IMG/VR virus record: IMGVR_UViG_3300013772_000034
Coordinates: 1-24,361 of that record
Direction: 5' to 3' (one strand)
Length of the DNA: 24,361 nucleotides
Source of the DNA: a virus
Made by a program: the position numbers and the translations under genes. Below are positions 6,004 through 13,684 of the stretch, piece after piece; position 1 is the stretch's first letter; the number at the start of each line of letters is the position of its first letter. The notes beneath the pieces were generated by a model. The model ran no database searches, had not been told where the DNA came from, and was given only the letters and a program-made list of their open reading frames with translations.

Positions 6004-6306
6004 ATGGCACGACCGAATGGCTTCAGCATGGTCCTCGACACCGTCGCCCGTCCCCGGATGTGCGATATCTGCACCTCCCAGCAGGACCGGCACTGGGTCC
6101 AGAGTTTTGTGGGGGAGATTCCGCAGTCTGACCAGTGCCTCAGTTGCACCGGCGACAGCACGGTCATCGGGTTGCAAAACCTCGCTCTGCTCGATCCGGA
6201 CGTTCAGGAGCAGGTCATGGTCGAGGTACGGAAGCTCGTCGCTCCTGACCGTATGGCCGCGGCGCGTGCCGCCAAAGCCGCGAAGCGCGAAGCGGTAGCG
6301 GTCTAG
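6004..6306 (+). CDS. zinc-ribbon protein with basic tail, 100 aa
   Basis: ATG at 6004 has AAGGAG (5990-5995) eight bases upstream. The frame is open further upstream but only through the palindromic gap. The 100 aa protein has two well-spaced knuckles, C20/C23 (MCDICTSQQ) and C45/C48 (DQCLSCTGD), the spacing of a zinc ribbon. It ends in a basic Ala/Arg/Lys helix (DRMAAARAAKAAKREAVAV). It lies between terL and the portal gene. A small DNA- or virion-binding accessory protein is plausible, but no family was recognised. Confidence 0.75.
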   Translation: MARPNGFSMVLDTVARPRMCDICTSQQDRHWVQSFVGEIPQSDQCLSCTGDSTVIGLQNLALLDPDVQEQVMVEVRKLVAPDRMAAARAAKAAKREAVAV

Positions 6307-6307
6307 C

Positions 6308-6952
6308 GTGGCCACTGCCGCCAAGTACCCCGCCGCGCTCCTGACGCTGGCGAACGTCGGCGGCGAGATGGGGGGCATCGTCACGGCGATCCTGTCGGGT
6401 CAGCACTCGGCCACCGTCACGACGATCACGCTCACCGCGACGGTACCTACGACTTGGCCGACCACGGGCGGGTGGGTGACGATCGACTCGGAGATCATCC
6501 AGTACGCCGGCGTCTCCGGCTCGACCCTGACCGGCTGCACCCGCGCCGCCCAGACCGCGTATGGCGGCGGTGCTGCGGCGATCCACAACGATCAGTCGGT
6601 GGTCGGGTTCTACCTGCCCCCGAAGGCCGTGAACCAGATCATCGCCGACCTCATCGCGGTCGAGACCCTACTTGGGGTAAACGGTGTGGCGGTCGGCTCG
6701 CATCACACGGGGACGGCGTCCTGGACTCCTGGCGTGATCGCGGCCGGCGGCTTTGCGAACGTGAACGTCGCTGTCACCTGCGCGTTTGGCGACACGGCGC
6801 TCGGCGGCTTCTCACTTGCGCTTCCCGCCGGGATGACGATCAGCGCATGGGTGATCGCGTCGAACACCGTGCAGGTCGTCCTGTACAACAGCACCGGAGC
6901 CTCACAGACCATCGGTGCTGGCACCGTGCGAGCCGACACATGGAACCAGTAA
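6308..6952 (+). CDS. putative virion structural protein with C-terminal beta domain
   Basis: GTG at 6308 starts two bases after the previous stop. The 214 aa protein has two parts. Residues 40-100 form a beta-rich module with WVTIDSEIIQYAGVSGSTLT and GCTRAAQTAYGGGAAAIHND. This resembles a repeat found in phage neck and fibre proteins, where an initial I-D-x-E-x-x-x-Y is followed by GCTRG-type turns. The last 80 residues (VNVAVTCAFGDTALGGFSLA, GMTISAWVIASNTVQVVLYN, STGASQTIGAGTVRADTW) match the C-terminal beta-sandwich often seen in phage fibre-like virion proteins. A virion role is therefore inferred; whether head or tail is unknown. Its position before the portal gene is unusual. Confidence 0.6.
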   Translation: MATAAKYPAALLTLANVGGEMGGIVTAILSGQHSATVTTITLTATVPTTWPTTGGWVTIDSEIIQYAGVSGSTLTGCTRAAQTAYGGGAAAIHNDQSVVGFYLPPKAVNQIIADLIAVETLLGVNGVAVGSHHTGTASWTPGVIAAGGFANVNVAVTCAFGDTALGGFSLALPAGMTISAWVIASNTVQVVLYNSTGASQTIGAGTVRADTWNQ

Positions 6953-7242
6953 TGGCAGGCGAAATCATCGACACCATCGCCCTGCTCGTCCTCGCCGCGG
7001 CGCTCGCGGGTCTCGGGTACTTCCACTGGCGCGAAGCGCAAGCCTGGCGCACCGAGCGGGCGGACCTGCTCAACCGGCTGATGGCCCGCACCTACCAAGA
7101 GTTCGTCTACTCGACACCGCCTGACACGACCGTGGCGACTCCGCCGCCGCCCGACATATCAGACCAGGCCTGGCATGAGAAGAACCGCGACGCGCACCCG
7201 GATCAGTACCCCGACGGTCTGCTCGGGGGCGATGACACCTAA
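6952..7242 (+). CDS. small single-TM membrane protein
   Basis: ATG at 6952 overlaps the preceding stop as TAATG; an in-frame ATG at 6940 is an alternative. The 96 aa product has one N-terminal transmembrane helix (IIDTIALLVLAAALAGLGYF, residues 5-24). A charged helical stretch (HWREAQAWRTERADLLNRLM) follows, then a Pro-rich acidic tail. The charge on either side suggests an N-out/C-in orientation, but this is not firm. Small one-TM proteins in phages include holins and membrane-tethered morons; the long soluble tail is not typical of a holin. It joins the portal gene by another TAATG overlap. Confidence 0.7.
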   Translation: MAGEIIDTIALLVLAAALAGLGYFHWREAQAWRTERADLLNRLMARTYQEFVYSTPPDTTVATPPPPDISDQAWHEKNRDAHPDQYPDGLLGGDDT

Positions 7243-9413
7243 TGGCACTCGCTCAGGGCATCGGGAACACGATCAAGGGATGGATGGCCGGCATTGGTGA
7301 GGATGGCAATACCGACGCGCGCGACAAGGCCGCGCTGCGCGACGACTCCAAGACGACCGCTGACCTCGACATCAAGTACAAGAAGGCCCGCGACGACCGT
7401 CGCCAGTACGAGTCCGAATGGCAGACCAACCTCGCCTTCCTGAAGGGCTACCAGTGGGTCAAGTGGTCGGAGCAGCGGCAGGCGCTGTTCCTGCCGCCAA
7501 GCCCGCCGTGGCGCGTTCGGCTGACGACGAACCTCATCCAGCCGATCTACCGGACCATCCTCGGCAAGATCACCAAGGAGGTCTCGCAGAACAAGGTCCA
7601 GCCGGCGAACGAGACCACCGAGGCCGAAGAGGACGCGCGCGCCCAGGACGAGCTGCTCGACTACTTGCGCGACAAGAACAACTCCATCAACCGCTCGGAA
7701 GAGGCGCTCAAGTGGGCGATCATCACCGGGACCGGACTCCAGTACGTCTGCTGGGACAAGTCGCTCGGCGACGAGCTGACCAACCCGGACACGCAGCAGG
7801 TCGACGACGGGCAGGGTGGCCAGATCGAACAGCCCCACCCGCAGGCCGGCCAGCCAGTCCACGAGCCGAACGCCGACGGCGAGGATGACGGGACCGGCAA
7901 CGTCGTCCACATGGGCGAGATCGACCACATCACGGTCTCGCCGTTCGAGTTCTTCCCCGAGCCGTTGGCCGAGACGACCGAGGACATGGAGTGGTGCTTC
8001 TACGTCAAGGTCCGGCCGTCGTCGTACATCAAGCGCAAGTTCGGCGTGGACATCGAGGACGAAACGATCGCGGCCGACGACTTCCTCCAGTTCACCTCGA
8101 CCGGTGACCAGGCCCGCTCGAGTTCGCAGACCAAGGGCGTGCTCGTCAAGGCGTATACGGAGCGGCCGAACACCGAGAACCCTGAGGGCCGCTACGTCGT
8201 CTACTCCAAGAGTCAGGTCTTCTACAACGGGCCGAACCCCTACCCGAAGGTCCCGATCCCGTTCTTCGAGTGCAAAGAGGGCATCGTCCCCGGACGGTTC
8301 TGGGGCCGCTCGGTCGTCTCCGACCTTGTCCCGGTCCAGCAGGCCTTCAACAAGACCCGCTCGCAGATGATGGAGATCCAGAACTCCACCGCCCGCCCGA
8401 AGTGGGCCGTGGTCAAGAACGCACTCGACGTCGGCAAGACCATCACCACCGCCCCGGCCGAGGTCATCGTCTACAACCCGGTCCCCGGCGCGTTCGAGCT
8501 CGGCAGGCCGTCGAAGATCGCTGGCGGCGATATCCCGGTCGGGATGTTCCAGCAGCTCGAACGGTTCCAGGCCGAGTTCTACGAGATCGCCGGTATCCAC
8601 GACTTCTCGCACGGTCTCTCCGGTCTCGGAGGGGTGCGGGCGGGCTTCGCGCTCCAGATGCTGCTCGAGGAGGACGCCACCCGGACCGGCATCCTCAAGC
8701 GGGCGTTCGATGAGTCGTGTATCAAGACCGATCGGGCCAAGCTCCGACTGGCGAAGCAGTTCTACATCGAGCCGCGCACGGTCACGATCGTCGGGGCCGA
8801 CTCATCGGCCGAGGTCAAGCAGTTCTACGGCGACAAGATCCCTGATGACGTGCAGGTCCGGATCGTCGCCGCCGGCGCGCTGCCGAACTCGATGGCCGCC
8901 AAGCAGCAGCTCATCATGGAACTCTTCTCAGAGAAGCTCATCCCCGACCCCCACCTCGCGCTGAAGCTCATGGGCATGGGCAACGTCGAGGGCGTCTACG
9001 ACGACGTGAACCGCGACACCCGCCAGGCCCAGCGTGAGAACGAGCTCCTGCGGACCGGCGTTCAGGTCCAGGCCCACGACTACGACAACCACCTCGTCCA
9101 CGGCCAGGAGCACGACAACGACCGCAAGGGCGAGCAGTACGAGCAGCTTGCCGCGCAGAACCCGGCCATCGCCGCGGTCTACGACCAGCACATGGCCGAG
9201 CACCGCGCGCTCATCCAGGCCGCGATGGGCCAGCCGCAGGCACCCGCGCCGGTCTCGCCGATCAAGGACCGCAACATCACGCAGCCCGCGTCGGTCGAAC
9301 CGATCAGCCTCCCGGTCAAGACCGACCTCCAGACGCCGACGACGGTGCCAGCCGCGACCACCCAGCAGGGCAACCAACAGGCCGGCGCGGACGCGCTGCT
9401 CAGCCTGCGCTAG
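7242..9413 (+). CDS. portal protein, P22-like size
   Basis: ATG at 7242 overlaps the previous stop as TAATG. The 723 aa product matches the large portal class of podoviruses (P22 portal is about 725 residues). Features include an N-terminal helical region with RRQYESEWQTNLAFLKGYQW and a loaded clip/stem region with PFFECKEGIVPGRFWGRSVV, SDLVPVQQAFNKTRSQMMEI and NSTARPKWAVVKNAL. A GLSGLGGVRAGFALQMLLEE segment lies in the C-terminal half. Gln/Ala-rich helices near 580-650 could form a barrel-like extension. The portal is the dodecameric ring at the vertex through which DNA enters and leaves. The N-terminal acidic insert (DGQGGQIEQPHPQAGQP) is loop-like. Confidence 0.92.
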   Translation: MALAQGIGNTIKGWMAGIGEDGNTDARDKAALRDDSKTTADLDIKYKKARDDRRQYESEWQTNLAFLKGYQWVKWSEQRQALFLPPSPPWRVRLTTNLIQPIYRTILGKITKEVSQNKVQPANETTEAEEDARAQDELLDYLRDKNNSINRSEEALKWAIITGTGLQYVCWDKSLGDELTNPDTQQVDDGQGGQIEQPHPQAGQPVHEPNADGEDDGTGNVVHMGEIDHITVSPFEFFPEPLAETTEDMEWCFYVKVRPSSYIKRKFGVDIEDETIAADDFLQFTSTGDQARSSSQTKGVLVKAYTERPNTENPEGRYVVYSKSQVFYNGPNPYPKVPIPFFECKEGIVPGRFWGRSVVSDLVPVQQAFNKTRSQMMEIQNSTARPKWAVVKNALDVGKTITTAPAEVIVYNPVPGAFELGRPSKIAGGDIPVGMFQQLERFQAEFYEIAGIHDFSHGLSGLGGVRAGFALQMLLEEDATRTGILKRAFDESCIKTDRAKLRLAKQFYIEPRTVTIVGADSSAEVKQFYGDKIPDDVQVRIVAAGALPNSMAAKQQLIMELFSEKLIPDPHLALKLMGMGNVEGVYDDVNRDTRQAQRENELLRTGVQVQAHDYDNHLVHGQEHDNDRKGEQYEQLAAQNPAIAAVYDQHMAEHRALIQAAMGQPQAPAPVSPIKDRNITQPASVEPISLPVKTDLQTPTTVPAATTQQGNQQAGADALLSLR

Positions 9414-9422
9414 GAGATCGAG

Positions 9423-9557
9423 ATGGCGAAGAACCGTCAGGCCCAGCTCGCCGCGCTGTACCGGGCCAGGGACAAGGCCAGGGCCACAGACACCGCAGCC
9501 CAAGAAGAGGCCGCCGAGTCAGCACAGCAAGAAGCCACCGAAAAGCAGGGGGAATAG
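9423..9557 (+). CDS. small Ala/Arg-rich helical protein, 44 aa
   Basis: ATG at 9423 has TAGGAG eight bases upstream. It lies just after the portal gene. The 44 aa peptide is one predicted helix: MAKNRQAQLAALYRARDKAR followed by an acidic Glu/Ala/Gln tail. Its N-terminus is a clear paralogue of the next gene (NRQAQLAALYRARDKAR against NARLAKLAALKRARDKAA), with matching codons at many positions. A local duplication is likely. See the finding on the shared motif. Function unknown. Confidence 0.65.
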   Translation: MAKNRQAQLAALYRARDKARATDTAAQEEAAESAQQEATEKQGE

Positions 9558-9559
9558 CC

Positions 9560-9844
9560 ATGGAGAACAACGCCCGCCTCGCGAAACTCGCCGCGCTCAA
9601 GCGGGCCCGTGACAAGGCTGCGGCCGAAGAGCCCGGCGAGATCGAGGACAAGAACGAGACCGCCCCGCAAGAGACCGACGAAGAGGCTGGAGAGTCAGGC
9701 GGTAGTCCAACATCTTCTAAGACAGCCACAAGAACAGCCACAAAAACATCCACAAACGCAGATACAAAGCACAACATCACAGTGACAGGTGGGGCAGGAA
9801 AAGGTGCTACCACGACCGTTCGCATAGGTCTTCCGGGCCGTTAG
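9560..9844 (+). CDS. helical protein with A-rich low-complexity tail, 94 aa
   Basis: ATG at 9560 begins two bases after the previous stop, inside a GGGGGAATAGCC leader that includes GGGGG. The N-terminus (NARLAKLAALKRARDKAAAE) is a paralogue of the preceding gene. A short acidic linker follows. From about residue 48 the sequence turns Thr/Lys-rich (SSKTATRTATKTSTNADTKH) and is encoded by A/T-ending codons (aca, aga, aaa), unlike anything around it. The tail looks disordered. Function unknown; it is placed among head genes. Confidence 0.65.
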   Translation: MENNARLAKLAALKRARDKAAAEEPGEIEDKNETAPQETDEEAGESGGSPTSSKTATRTATKTSTNADTKHNITVTGGAGKGATTTVRIGLPGR

Positions 9845-9897
9845 GGCACGACGTTTCCGTAGCAAAGAGACCAACGAAGAGAAGCAGGAGAAAGATC

Positions 9898-10074
9898 ATG
9901 ACGATGGCGCCAGGACTCCCGAACGTTCCCCAGCAGGCCCCCCTCAATACACAGGACCCGCGCATGGCCCGTCTCGCCGCAATGCGTCGCGCGTTGCAGA
10001 TGCAGCAGCAGACCCAGCAAGGCCAGTCCCCGACACCCGCCGCGCCGAACCTGCCGACCGGGCCAGGGATGTAG
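9898..10074 (+). CDS. small Gln/Pro-rich protein, 58 aa
   Basis: ATG at 9898 has CAGGAG eight bases upstream. The product starts MTMAPGLPNVPQQAPLNTQD and continues with a short helix, PRMARLAAMRRALQMQQQ, before a Pro-rich end. The helix repeats the RLAAMRRAL motif that also occurs in the two genes before it and in the 19564 protein. No membrane segment. The protein is disordered outside the helix. Function unknown. Confidence 0.65.
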   Translation: MTMAPGLPNVPQQAPLNTQDPRMARLAAMRRALQMQQQTQQGQSPTPAAPNLPTGPGM

Positions 10075-10077
10075 CGC

Positions 10078-10437
10078 GTGCCGATCGCGATCCCGCCCGG
10101 CAACCCATTCCCGAAGCACAAGATCCACACCGGCACGAAGGTCATAGCCGTGGATTTCGATAGAACGGTCCACGACATCGACCACCCGGTAGAGGGTCGC
10201 CGGATGGGGCCGCCAATGCCCGGCGCGGTCGAGGGGATGCAGGCGCTCAAGGCCAGGGGCCACGAGCTCGTCGTCTTCACCGCCCGACCCGACCCGACCC
10301 ATGTCGAGGCGTGGCTTCGGTTCTACGGAATCCCGTTTGCGCGAGTCACGAACGTAAAGGACGCGACCTTTGACGTGATCCTCGACGACCGGGCGATCCG
10401 GTTCACATCCTGGGCTGAGGTCCAGATCGGAGGCTGA
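10078..10437 (+). CDS. HAD-superfamily phosphatase-like protein
   Basis: GTG at 10078 follows the previous stop by three bases. The 119 aa protein has the HAD core with four motifs in order: VIAVDFDRTVHD (D26 nucleophile, D28; R replaces the common Gly), VFTARPDP (T68), VTNVKDA (K94) and DVILDDRA (D103, D104). The family transfers phosphate through a phospho-aspartate. The cap is minimal, which suggests a nucleotide, sugar-phosphate or end-processing phosphatase. It is intact by motif. Its place between the portal and scaffold genes is unusual for an enzyme and suggests a late moron or a DNA-end function. Substrate unknown. Confidence 0.85.
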   Translation: MPIAIPPGNPFPKHKIHTGTKVIAVDFDRTVHDIDHPVEGRRMGPPMPGAVEGMQALKARGHELVVFTARPDPTHVEAWLRFYGIPFARVTNVKDATFDVILDDRAIRFTSWAEVQIGG

Positions 10438-10461
10438 CCCCGCGCGTTCCTGCTCCTCGAT

Positions 10462-10505
10462 CGCCGGCTGACTGAAGGCCCTGCGCGCTTTCAGTTCGGC
10501 CGGCG
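10462..10505 (+). other. long intergenic stem-loop
   Basis: CGCCGGC (10462-10468) pairs with GCCGGCG (10499-10505). Inside it ACTGAA (10471-10476) pairs with TTCAGT (10490-10495), with a small bulge of TG against TCG. The loop is GC-rich. It fills the 118-base gap between the HAD and scaffold genes. No T-run follows (TTCC only), so it may stabilise the RNA or give weak termination. Confidence 0.5.
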
Positions 10506-10555
10506 TTCCAGGCGCAGGCACGGTTACCGGCACCTGGCCGGGAAAGGAACTACAG

Positions 10556-11251
10556 ATGTCCAGCGAACTCGACCCCGGCACGACTGGCACCCAAGACCCC
10601 ACGGGCGGGGAACAGCCCGGCAGTCAGTCAGCGTCACAGCAGGGCACGCCGGCCCCACAGGCTCCGGCGGGGCGTTCATTCAGCGATGCCGACATGGCCG
10701 CCGCGAGACGGTCGTGGGAGGCGGATTCCCAGCGCCGCGAAGCCCGGCTCCGGCAGGAGTTCACGCAGCAGTTCATTCCGCGCGAGCAGCCGAAGCCGAA
10801 CGACCCCTACGCGGCGTTCGACCCGCAGGTCGCCGCGGCCCTTCAGGCCGCGATCGACGCGCGGCTCCAGCCGTTCCAGCAGTTCCAGAAGCAAGCCCAG
10901 GATCGGCAGGATGACCTCGACTTCCGCAACGAAGAGGTCGACGTCCGAACCAAGTACCCGGACTACGCCAAGAACCGCGCCGAGATCCTGGAGTTCGCCG
11001 TCAAGAACGGCATCGCCACTCCCGACGCCGCCTACCACGCCTGGCGGTCGATGAACCAGTGGCCTGACGAGAAGGCCATTCGCAACGACGAGCGCACCAA
11101 GTACTACGCGAAGAAGACCGCACAGGCCGCCGGCACCCCCTCGGTGGAAGGCCGGGGCGGCGGCGCTCCAAGTTCCAAGCAGCCGTTCAAGTCCAGGGAA
11201 GATATGGACGAGGCGGCGATGGCCATGATTCAGGCGGCCCAAGACCAGTAG
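10556..11251 (+). CDS. scaffolding-like protein
   Basis: ATG at 10556 has AAAGGA nine bases upstream. The 231 aa protein is highly charged and Gln/Ala-rich. An unstructured N-terminus (Gly/Gln/Pro-rich, residues 1-40) precedes a long helical section: RRSWEADSQRREARLRQEFT, AAALQAAIDARLQPFQQFQK, QAQDRQDDLDFRNEEVD. A C-terminal Lys/Arg-rich part, with KYYAKKTAQAAG and a SREDMDEAAMAMIQAAQDQ helix, follows. Placement between the portal (and HAD) genes and the capsid gene, helical content and disordered N-terminus fit a scaffolding protein. Scaffolds direct capsid assembly and are removed or cleaved. No protease motif was seen. The SFSDADMAAARRSWE segment resembles the shared small-protein motif weakly. 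Confidence 0.75.
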   Translation: MSSELDPGTTGTQDPTGGEQPGSQSASQQGTPAPQAPAGRSFSDADMAAARRSWEADSQRREARLRQEFTQQFIPREQPKPNDPYAAFDPQVAAALQAAIDARLQPFQQFQKQAQDRQDDLDFRNEEVDVRTKYPDYAKNRAEILEFAVKNGIATPDAAYHAWRSMNQWPDEKAIRNDERTKYYAKKTAQAAGTPSVEGRGGGAPSSKQPFKSREDMDEAAMAMIQAAQDQ

Positions 11252-11290
11252 CACGCACGAGCGCAGCGTGACACCGAAAGAGTCAATCCC

Positions 11291-12496
11291 ATGGCATCCG
11301 ATGTCACCACCTACGACGCGGCCCTCAAAGAGGTCTACGCGTCGATCCCCAGCGACGAGCTCAACAACGCAACTCCGCTCTACGACCGCATCAAGCGGGT
11401 CAAGCGCCCGCTGACCGACGGTCGGGAGTTCGTCTACGCGCTCCACGGTCGGCGTAACCAGCAGGTCGGCGCACAGCCGCTCGCTGGCGCCGTCGTTCCG
11501 ACTGCTGCCAACCAGGCACAGGAGGGCTACGACAACGCGAAGTACAAGCCGACACAGATGGTCGGCGCGATCAAGATCGAGCACTCCCTGATGGAACTCT
11601 CTCGTACCAACGAGGGCTCGTTCGTCCGGGCGCTTCGGTCAGAGGTCGAGGCGATGGCCGAGAACTTCGCGGTTGACTTCAACCGCCAGCTCTTCGGTGA
11701 TGGCACCGGCGCACTCAGCGTCTGTGGCGTCACGGCCGCATCCACGAGCGTCGTCCTTGCCGCGAACGGCACGGCCCCCCTCGAGGTCGGCATGGGCGTC
11801 GACGTCATCGTGACGGCCGATGGCACCACCAGCACTGGCGCCGTCGGGCGCTACGTCTCCTCGATCACCAACACGACTACGTTCGTCATCTCCGGTGCGG
11901 CGATCACCACGGACGCGACGTTCTCCGTGTACCGCGCCGGCTCACGGACCAACGAGGTCAACGGTCTCCAGATCATCGTCAAGGCATCCGGCGCACTCGG
12001 CGGGATCAACCCGTCAACGGCCGGTATCGAATACTGGGCTGCCGCTACGGTCGACAGCACCACCACCGTCCCCACCGAGGTCGCGCTCCAGAAGGTCTAC
12101 GAGGCCCCGCAGGAGCAGAAGCGCGGTGGCGGCGGCAAGCCGAACTTGCTCATCGGTTCCTTCGGCGCTCGCCGGAGCTACCAGGGCCAGCTCGTCGCGA
12201 TCAAGCGCATCACCCAGAGCGTCATGCGGATGGTCGGTGGCTTCGAGGCCCTCGACTACAACGGTCTGCCGTTCTACGCGGACCGTCTCTGCACCGCCAA
12301 GACCATCTACATGCTCGACACCGCACGTCTCGCGTTCCTCCAGACCCGCGACTCGCACTGGGTCGAGGACGACGGCCACATTTTGAAATGGGTTTCGGAT
12401 ACCCTCGCCTTCAAGGGCGTCTACGACTGGATCGTCCAGCTCGCGACTGACGCTCGCAACGCGCATTCGAGTCTTACCAACATCACGGAATCGTAA
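11291..12496 (+). CDS. major capsid protein (HK97 fold)
   Basis: The 401 aa protein follows the scaffold gene. ATG at 11291 lies in a weak AAAGAG context. The N-terminal arm is followed by DGREFVYALHGRRNQQVGAQ and a long helix, SFVRALRSEVEAMAENFAVD, like the HK97 spine helix. Residues about 143-216 form a Thr/Val/Ala-rich beta insertion (STSVVLAANGTAPLEVGMGV, STGAVGRYVSSITNTTTFVI). The C-terminal P/A-type region includes NLLIGSFGARRSYQGQLVAI and NGLPFYADRLCTAKTIYMLD. Assignment rests on position, size and fold pattern. It is expected to form the icosahedral shell. No delta-domain cleavage site is evident, in line with a separate scaffold. Confidence 0.88.
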   Translation: MASDVTTYDAALKEVYASIPSDELNNATPLYDRIKRVKRPLTDGREFVYALHGRRNQQVGAQPLAGAVVPTAANQAQEGYDNAKYKPTQMVGAIKIEHSLMELSRTNEGSFVRALRSEVEAMAENFAVDFNRQLFGDGTGALSVCGVTAASTSVVLAANGTAPLEVGMGVDVIVTADGTTSTGAVGRYVSSITNTTTFVISGAAITTDATFSVYRAGSRTNEVNGLQIIVKASGALGGINPSTAGIEYWAAATVDSTTTVPTEVALQKVYEAPQEQKRGGGGKPNLLIGSFGARRSYQGQLVAIKRITQSVMRMVGGFEALDYNGLPFYADRLCTAKTIYMLDTARLAFLQTRDSHWVEDDGHILKWVSDTLAFKGVYDWIVQLATDARNAHSSLTNITES

Positions 12497-12508
12497 GGAG
12501 GGGTTGAC

Positions 12509-12820
12509 ATGACCGCTGCTCTCGTCACCCCCATCCACAACCCGCATCCACCGGGAAACCGTCTGTGGACCATCGTCGACTTCACGTTCAGCACCTCATA
12601 CCCGGCAGGCGGCGAGCCGATGACGGCTTCGCTGTTCAACCTGAACACGGTCGACGCCGTCGTTCCGCTTGGCTCGCCCCTCGCGGCCGCGGCGGTGATC
12701 CCCGTCTACGACTCCGCCAACAACACCCTCGCCCTCTACACCGCATCGACCGGTGCGAAGGTCGGAACCGCGAGCGATCAGTCCGCCAACAAGATCAGGC
12801 TTCTCATCCTCGGCATCTAG
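12509..12820 (+). CDS. small beta-rich capsid accessory (decoration-type) protein
   Basis: ATG at 12509 has AAGGAGG eight bases upstream. The 103 aa protein is all-beta: RLWTIVDFTFSTSYPAGGEP, NTVDAVVPLGSPLAAAAVIP, NNTLALYTASTGAKVGTASD and NKIRLLILGI. Genes directly after the major capsid gene often encode head decoration or head-completion proteins, and the composition fits. No named family was recognised. The following gap carries the first copy of an intergenic stem-loop. Confidence 0.65.
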   Translation: MTAALVTPIHNPHPPGNRLWTIVDFTFSTSYPAGGEPMTASLFNLNTVDAVVPLGSPLAAAAVIPVYDSANNTLALYTASTGAKVGTASDQSANKIRLLILGI

Positions 12821-12834
12821 CGACCATCGGCAGG

Positions 12835-12856
12835 CCCGCCGCCAGAAGTTGCGGGC
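12835..12856 (+). repeat. intergenic stem-loop repeat, copy 1
   Basis: This 22-base block (starting CCCGCCGCCAG, ending AAGTTGCGGGC) is identical to 13622-13643. CCCGC pairs with GCGGG; here the flanking G and C extend the stem to GCCCGC/GCGGGC. It sits before the TAGGAG ribosome site of the 12881 gene. Role unknown: transcript end, processing or regulation. Confidence 0.7.
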
Positions 12857-12880
12857 GAAATCCTCTTAGGAGTCAAACCA

Positions 12881-13591
12881 GTGACCGACCAGAATCAGAC
12901 CCGCGATCCCAACTACCCTGCGAATCCCACCACCACGGCTGCGGCCGCCAATGCCGCCCCGTCCCAGGGTTACGAAACCCCAACCGCTTACCCGACAACG
13001 ACCAGCGGTCAGTACCCGGCCACCACCCGCGCTCAGGACGCACGGTTCTCGAATCCCGTGACTGACCAGAATCCAACCCAAGAAGAGTTCGCCACGGGCC
13101 GCAAGCAGTACGCGACATCGACCGTTGCGTCCTCAGCTACCCAAGACGAGCTGAACGCCGCCGCCGACAGGGCGGAAGCGGCATCGAACGACGCGGCCGC
13201 GAAGGCCGCCGCGAATGGTGCTCCTCAGTCCGACAAGGACGCCGCCGCGAAGGCTGCGTCCGACGCGACAGCTGCCCGGGCTGCCGCAGATGAAGGCCCG
13301 ACCCACGGGACCGTCACCGTGAGCCTCACCGGCTCATTCGCGCCCTTCAAGGACTCCACGAGGGAGTTTCTCCACACGGCCGACAAGAGCTTCAGCGGAG
13401 CCATTTCGGGTGCGATCGCATTCCTCAATCGTCTCGAGACGGACATCAAGGCCGAACTCCAGCAGAACGCCAACGATCAGCGCGAAGTCGCTGACGCGGA
13501 AGCCCGTGACGCGCGCATCGCCAACATCAAGGCCGGCAGGCCAGCCAACGAGTACGACCCCAACGCCGGCAGGGACACCACGACCACCTAG
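12881..13591 (+). CDS. Ala-rich virion-type protein, 236 aa
   Basis: GTG at 12881 has TAGGAG eight bases upstream. The N-terminal 75 residues are disordered, rich in Thr, Pro, Tyr and Ala, and contain two TDQN repeats (TDQNQTRDPN and VTDQNPTQEE). Residues about 90-140 are a low-complexity Ala-rich helix (AADRAEAASNDAAAKAAANG, KDAAAKAASDATAARAAADE). The C-terminal part (KSFSGAISGAIAFLNRLETD, IKAELQQNANDQREVADAEA) is a charged coiled coil. Position and composition suggest a structural or minor head protein. No catalytic motif was seen. Confidence 0.7.
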   Translation: MTDQNQTRDPNYPANPTTTAAAANAAPSQGYETPTAYPTTTSGQYPATTRAQDARFSNPVTDQNPTQEEFATGRKQYATSTVASSATQDELNAAADRAEAASNDAAAKAAANGAPQSDKDAAAKAASDATAARAAADEGPTHGTVTVSLTGSFAPFKDSTREFLHTADKSFSGAISGAIAFLNRLETDIKAELQQNANDQREVADAEARDARIANIKAGRPANEYDPNAGRDTTTT

Positions 13592-13621
13592 CAACCCGAA
13601 CGACGTGTTTCGTCTGGCCGT

Positions 13622-13643
13622 CCCGCCGCCAGAAGTTGCGGGC
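13622..13643 (+). repeat. intergenic stem-loop repeat, copy 2
   Basis: Identical over all 22 bases to 12835-12856, with CCCGC and GCGGG arms. It lies in the 93-base gap before the 13685 gene, directly followed by a second, different hairpin. The two copies are about 790 bases apart and flank the 12881 gene exactly. Confidence 0.7.
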
Positions 13644-13646
13644 ATC

Positions 13647-13664
13647 GCCCGTCGCATGACGGGC
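13647..13664 (+). other. second stem-loop of a tandem pair
   Basis: GCCCGTC (13647-13653) and GACGGGC (13658-13664) are perfect 7-bp arms around GCAT. It follows the repeat stem-loop by three bases and precedes the GGAGG (13672-13676) of the 13685 gene. No T-tract, so it is not a typical terminator. Confidence 0.55.
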
Positions 13665-13684
13665 ACCCACCGGAGGCATAACGA

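Noticed and set aside
7239-8612. Long minus-strand open frame opposite the portal gene
   Set aside because: Arg/Leu/Val/Asp-rich shadow of G/C-ending codons; the portal frame explains the region.
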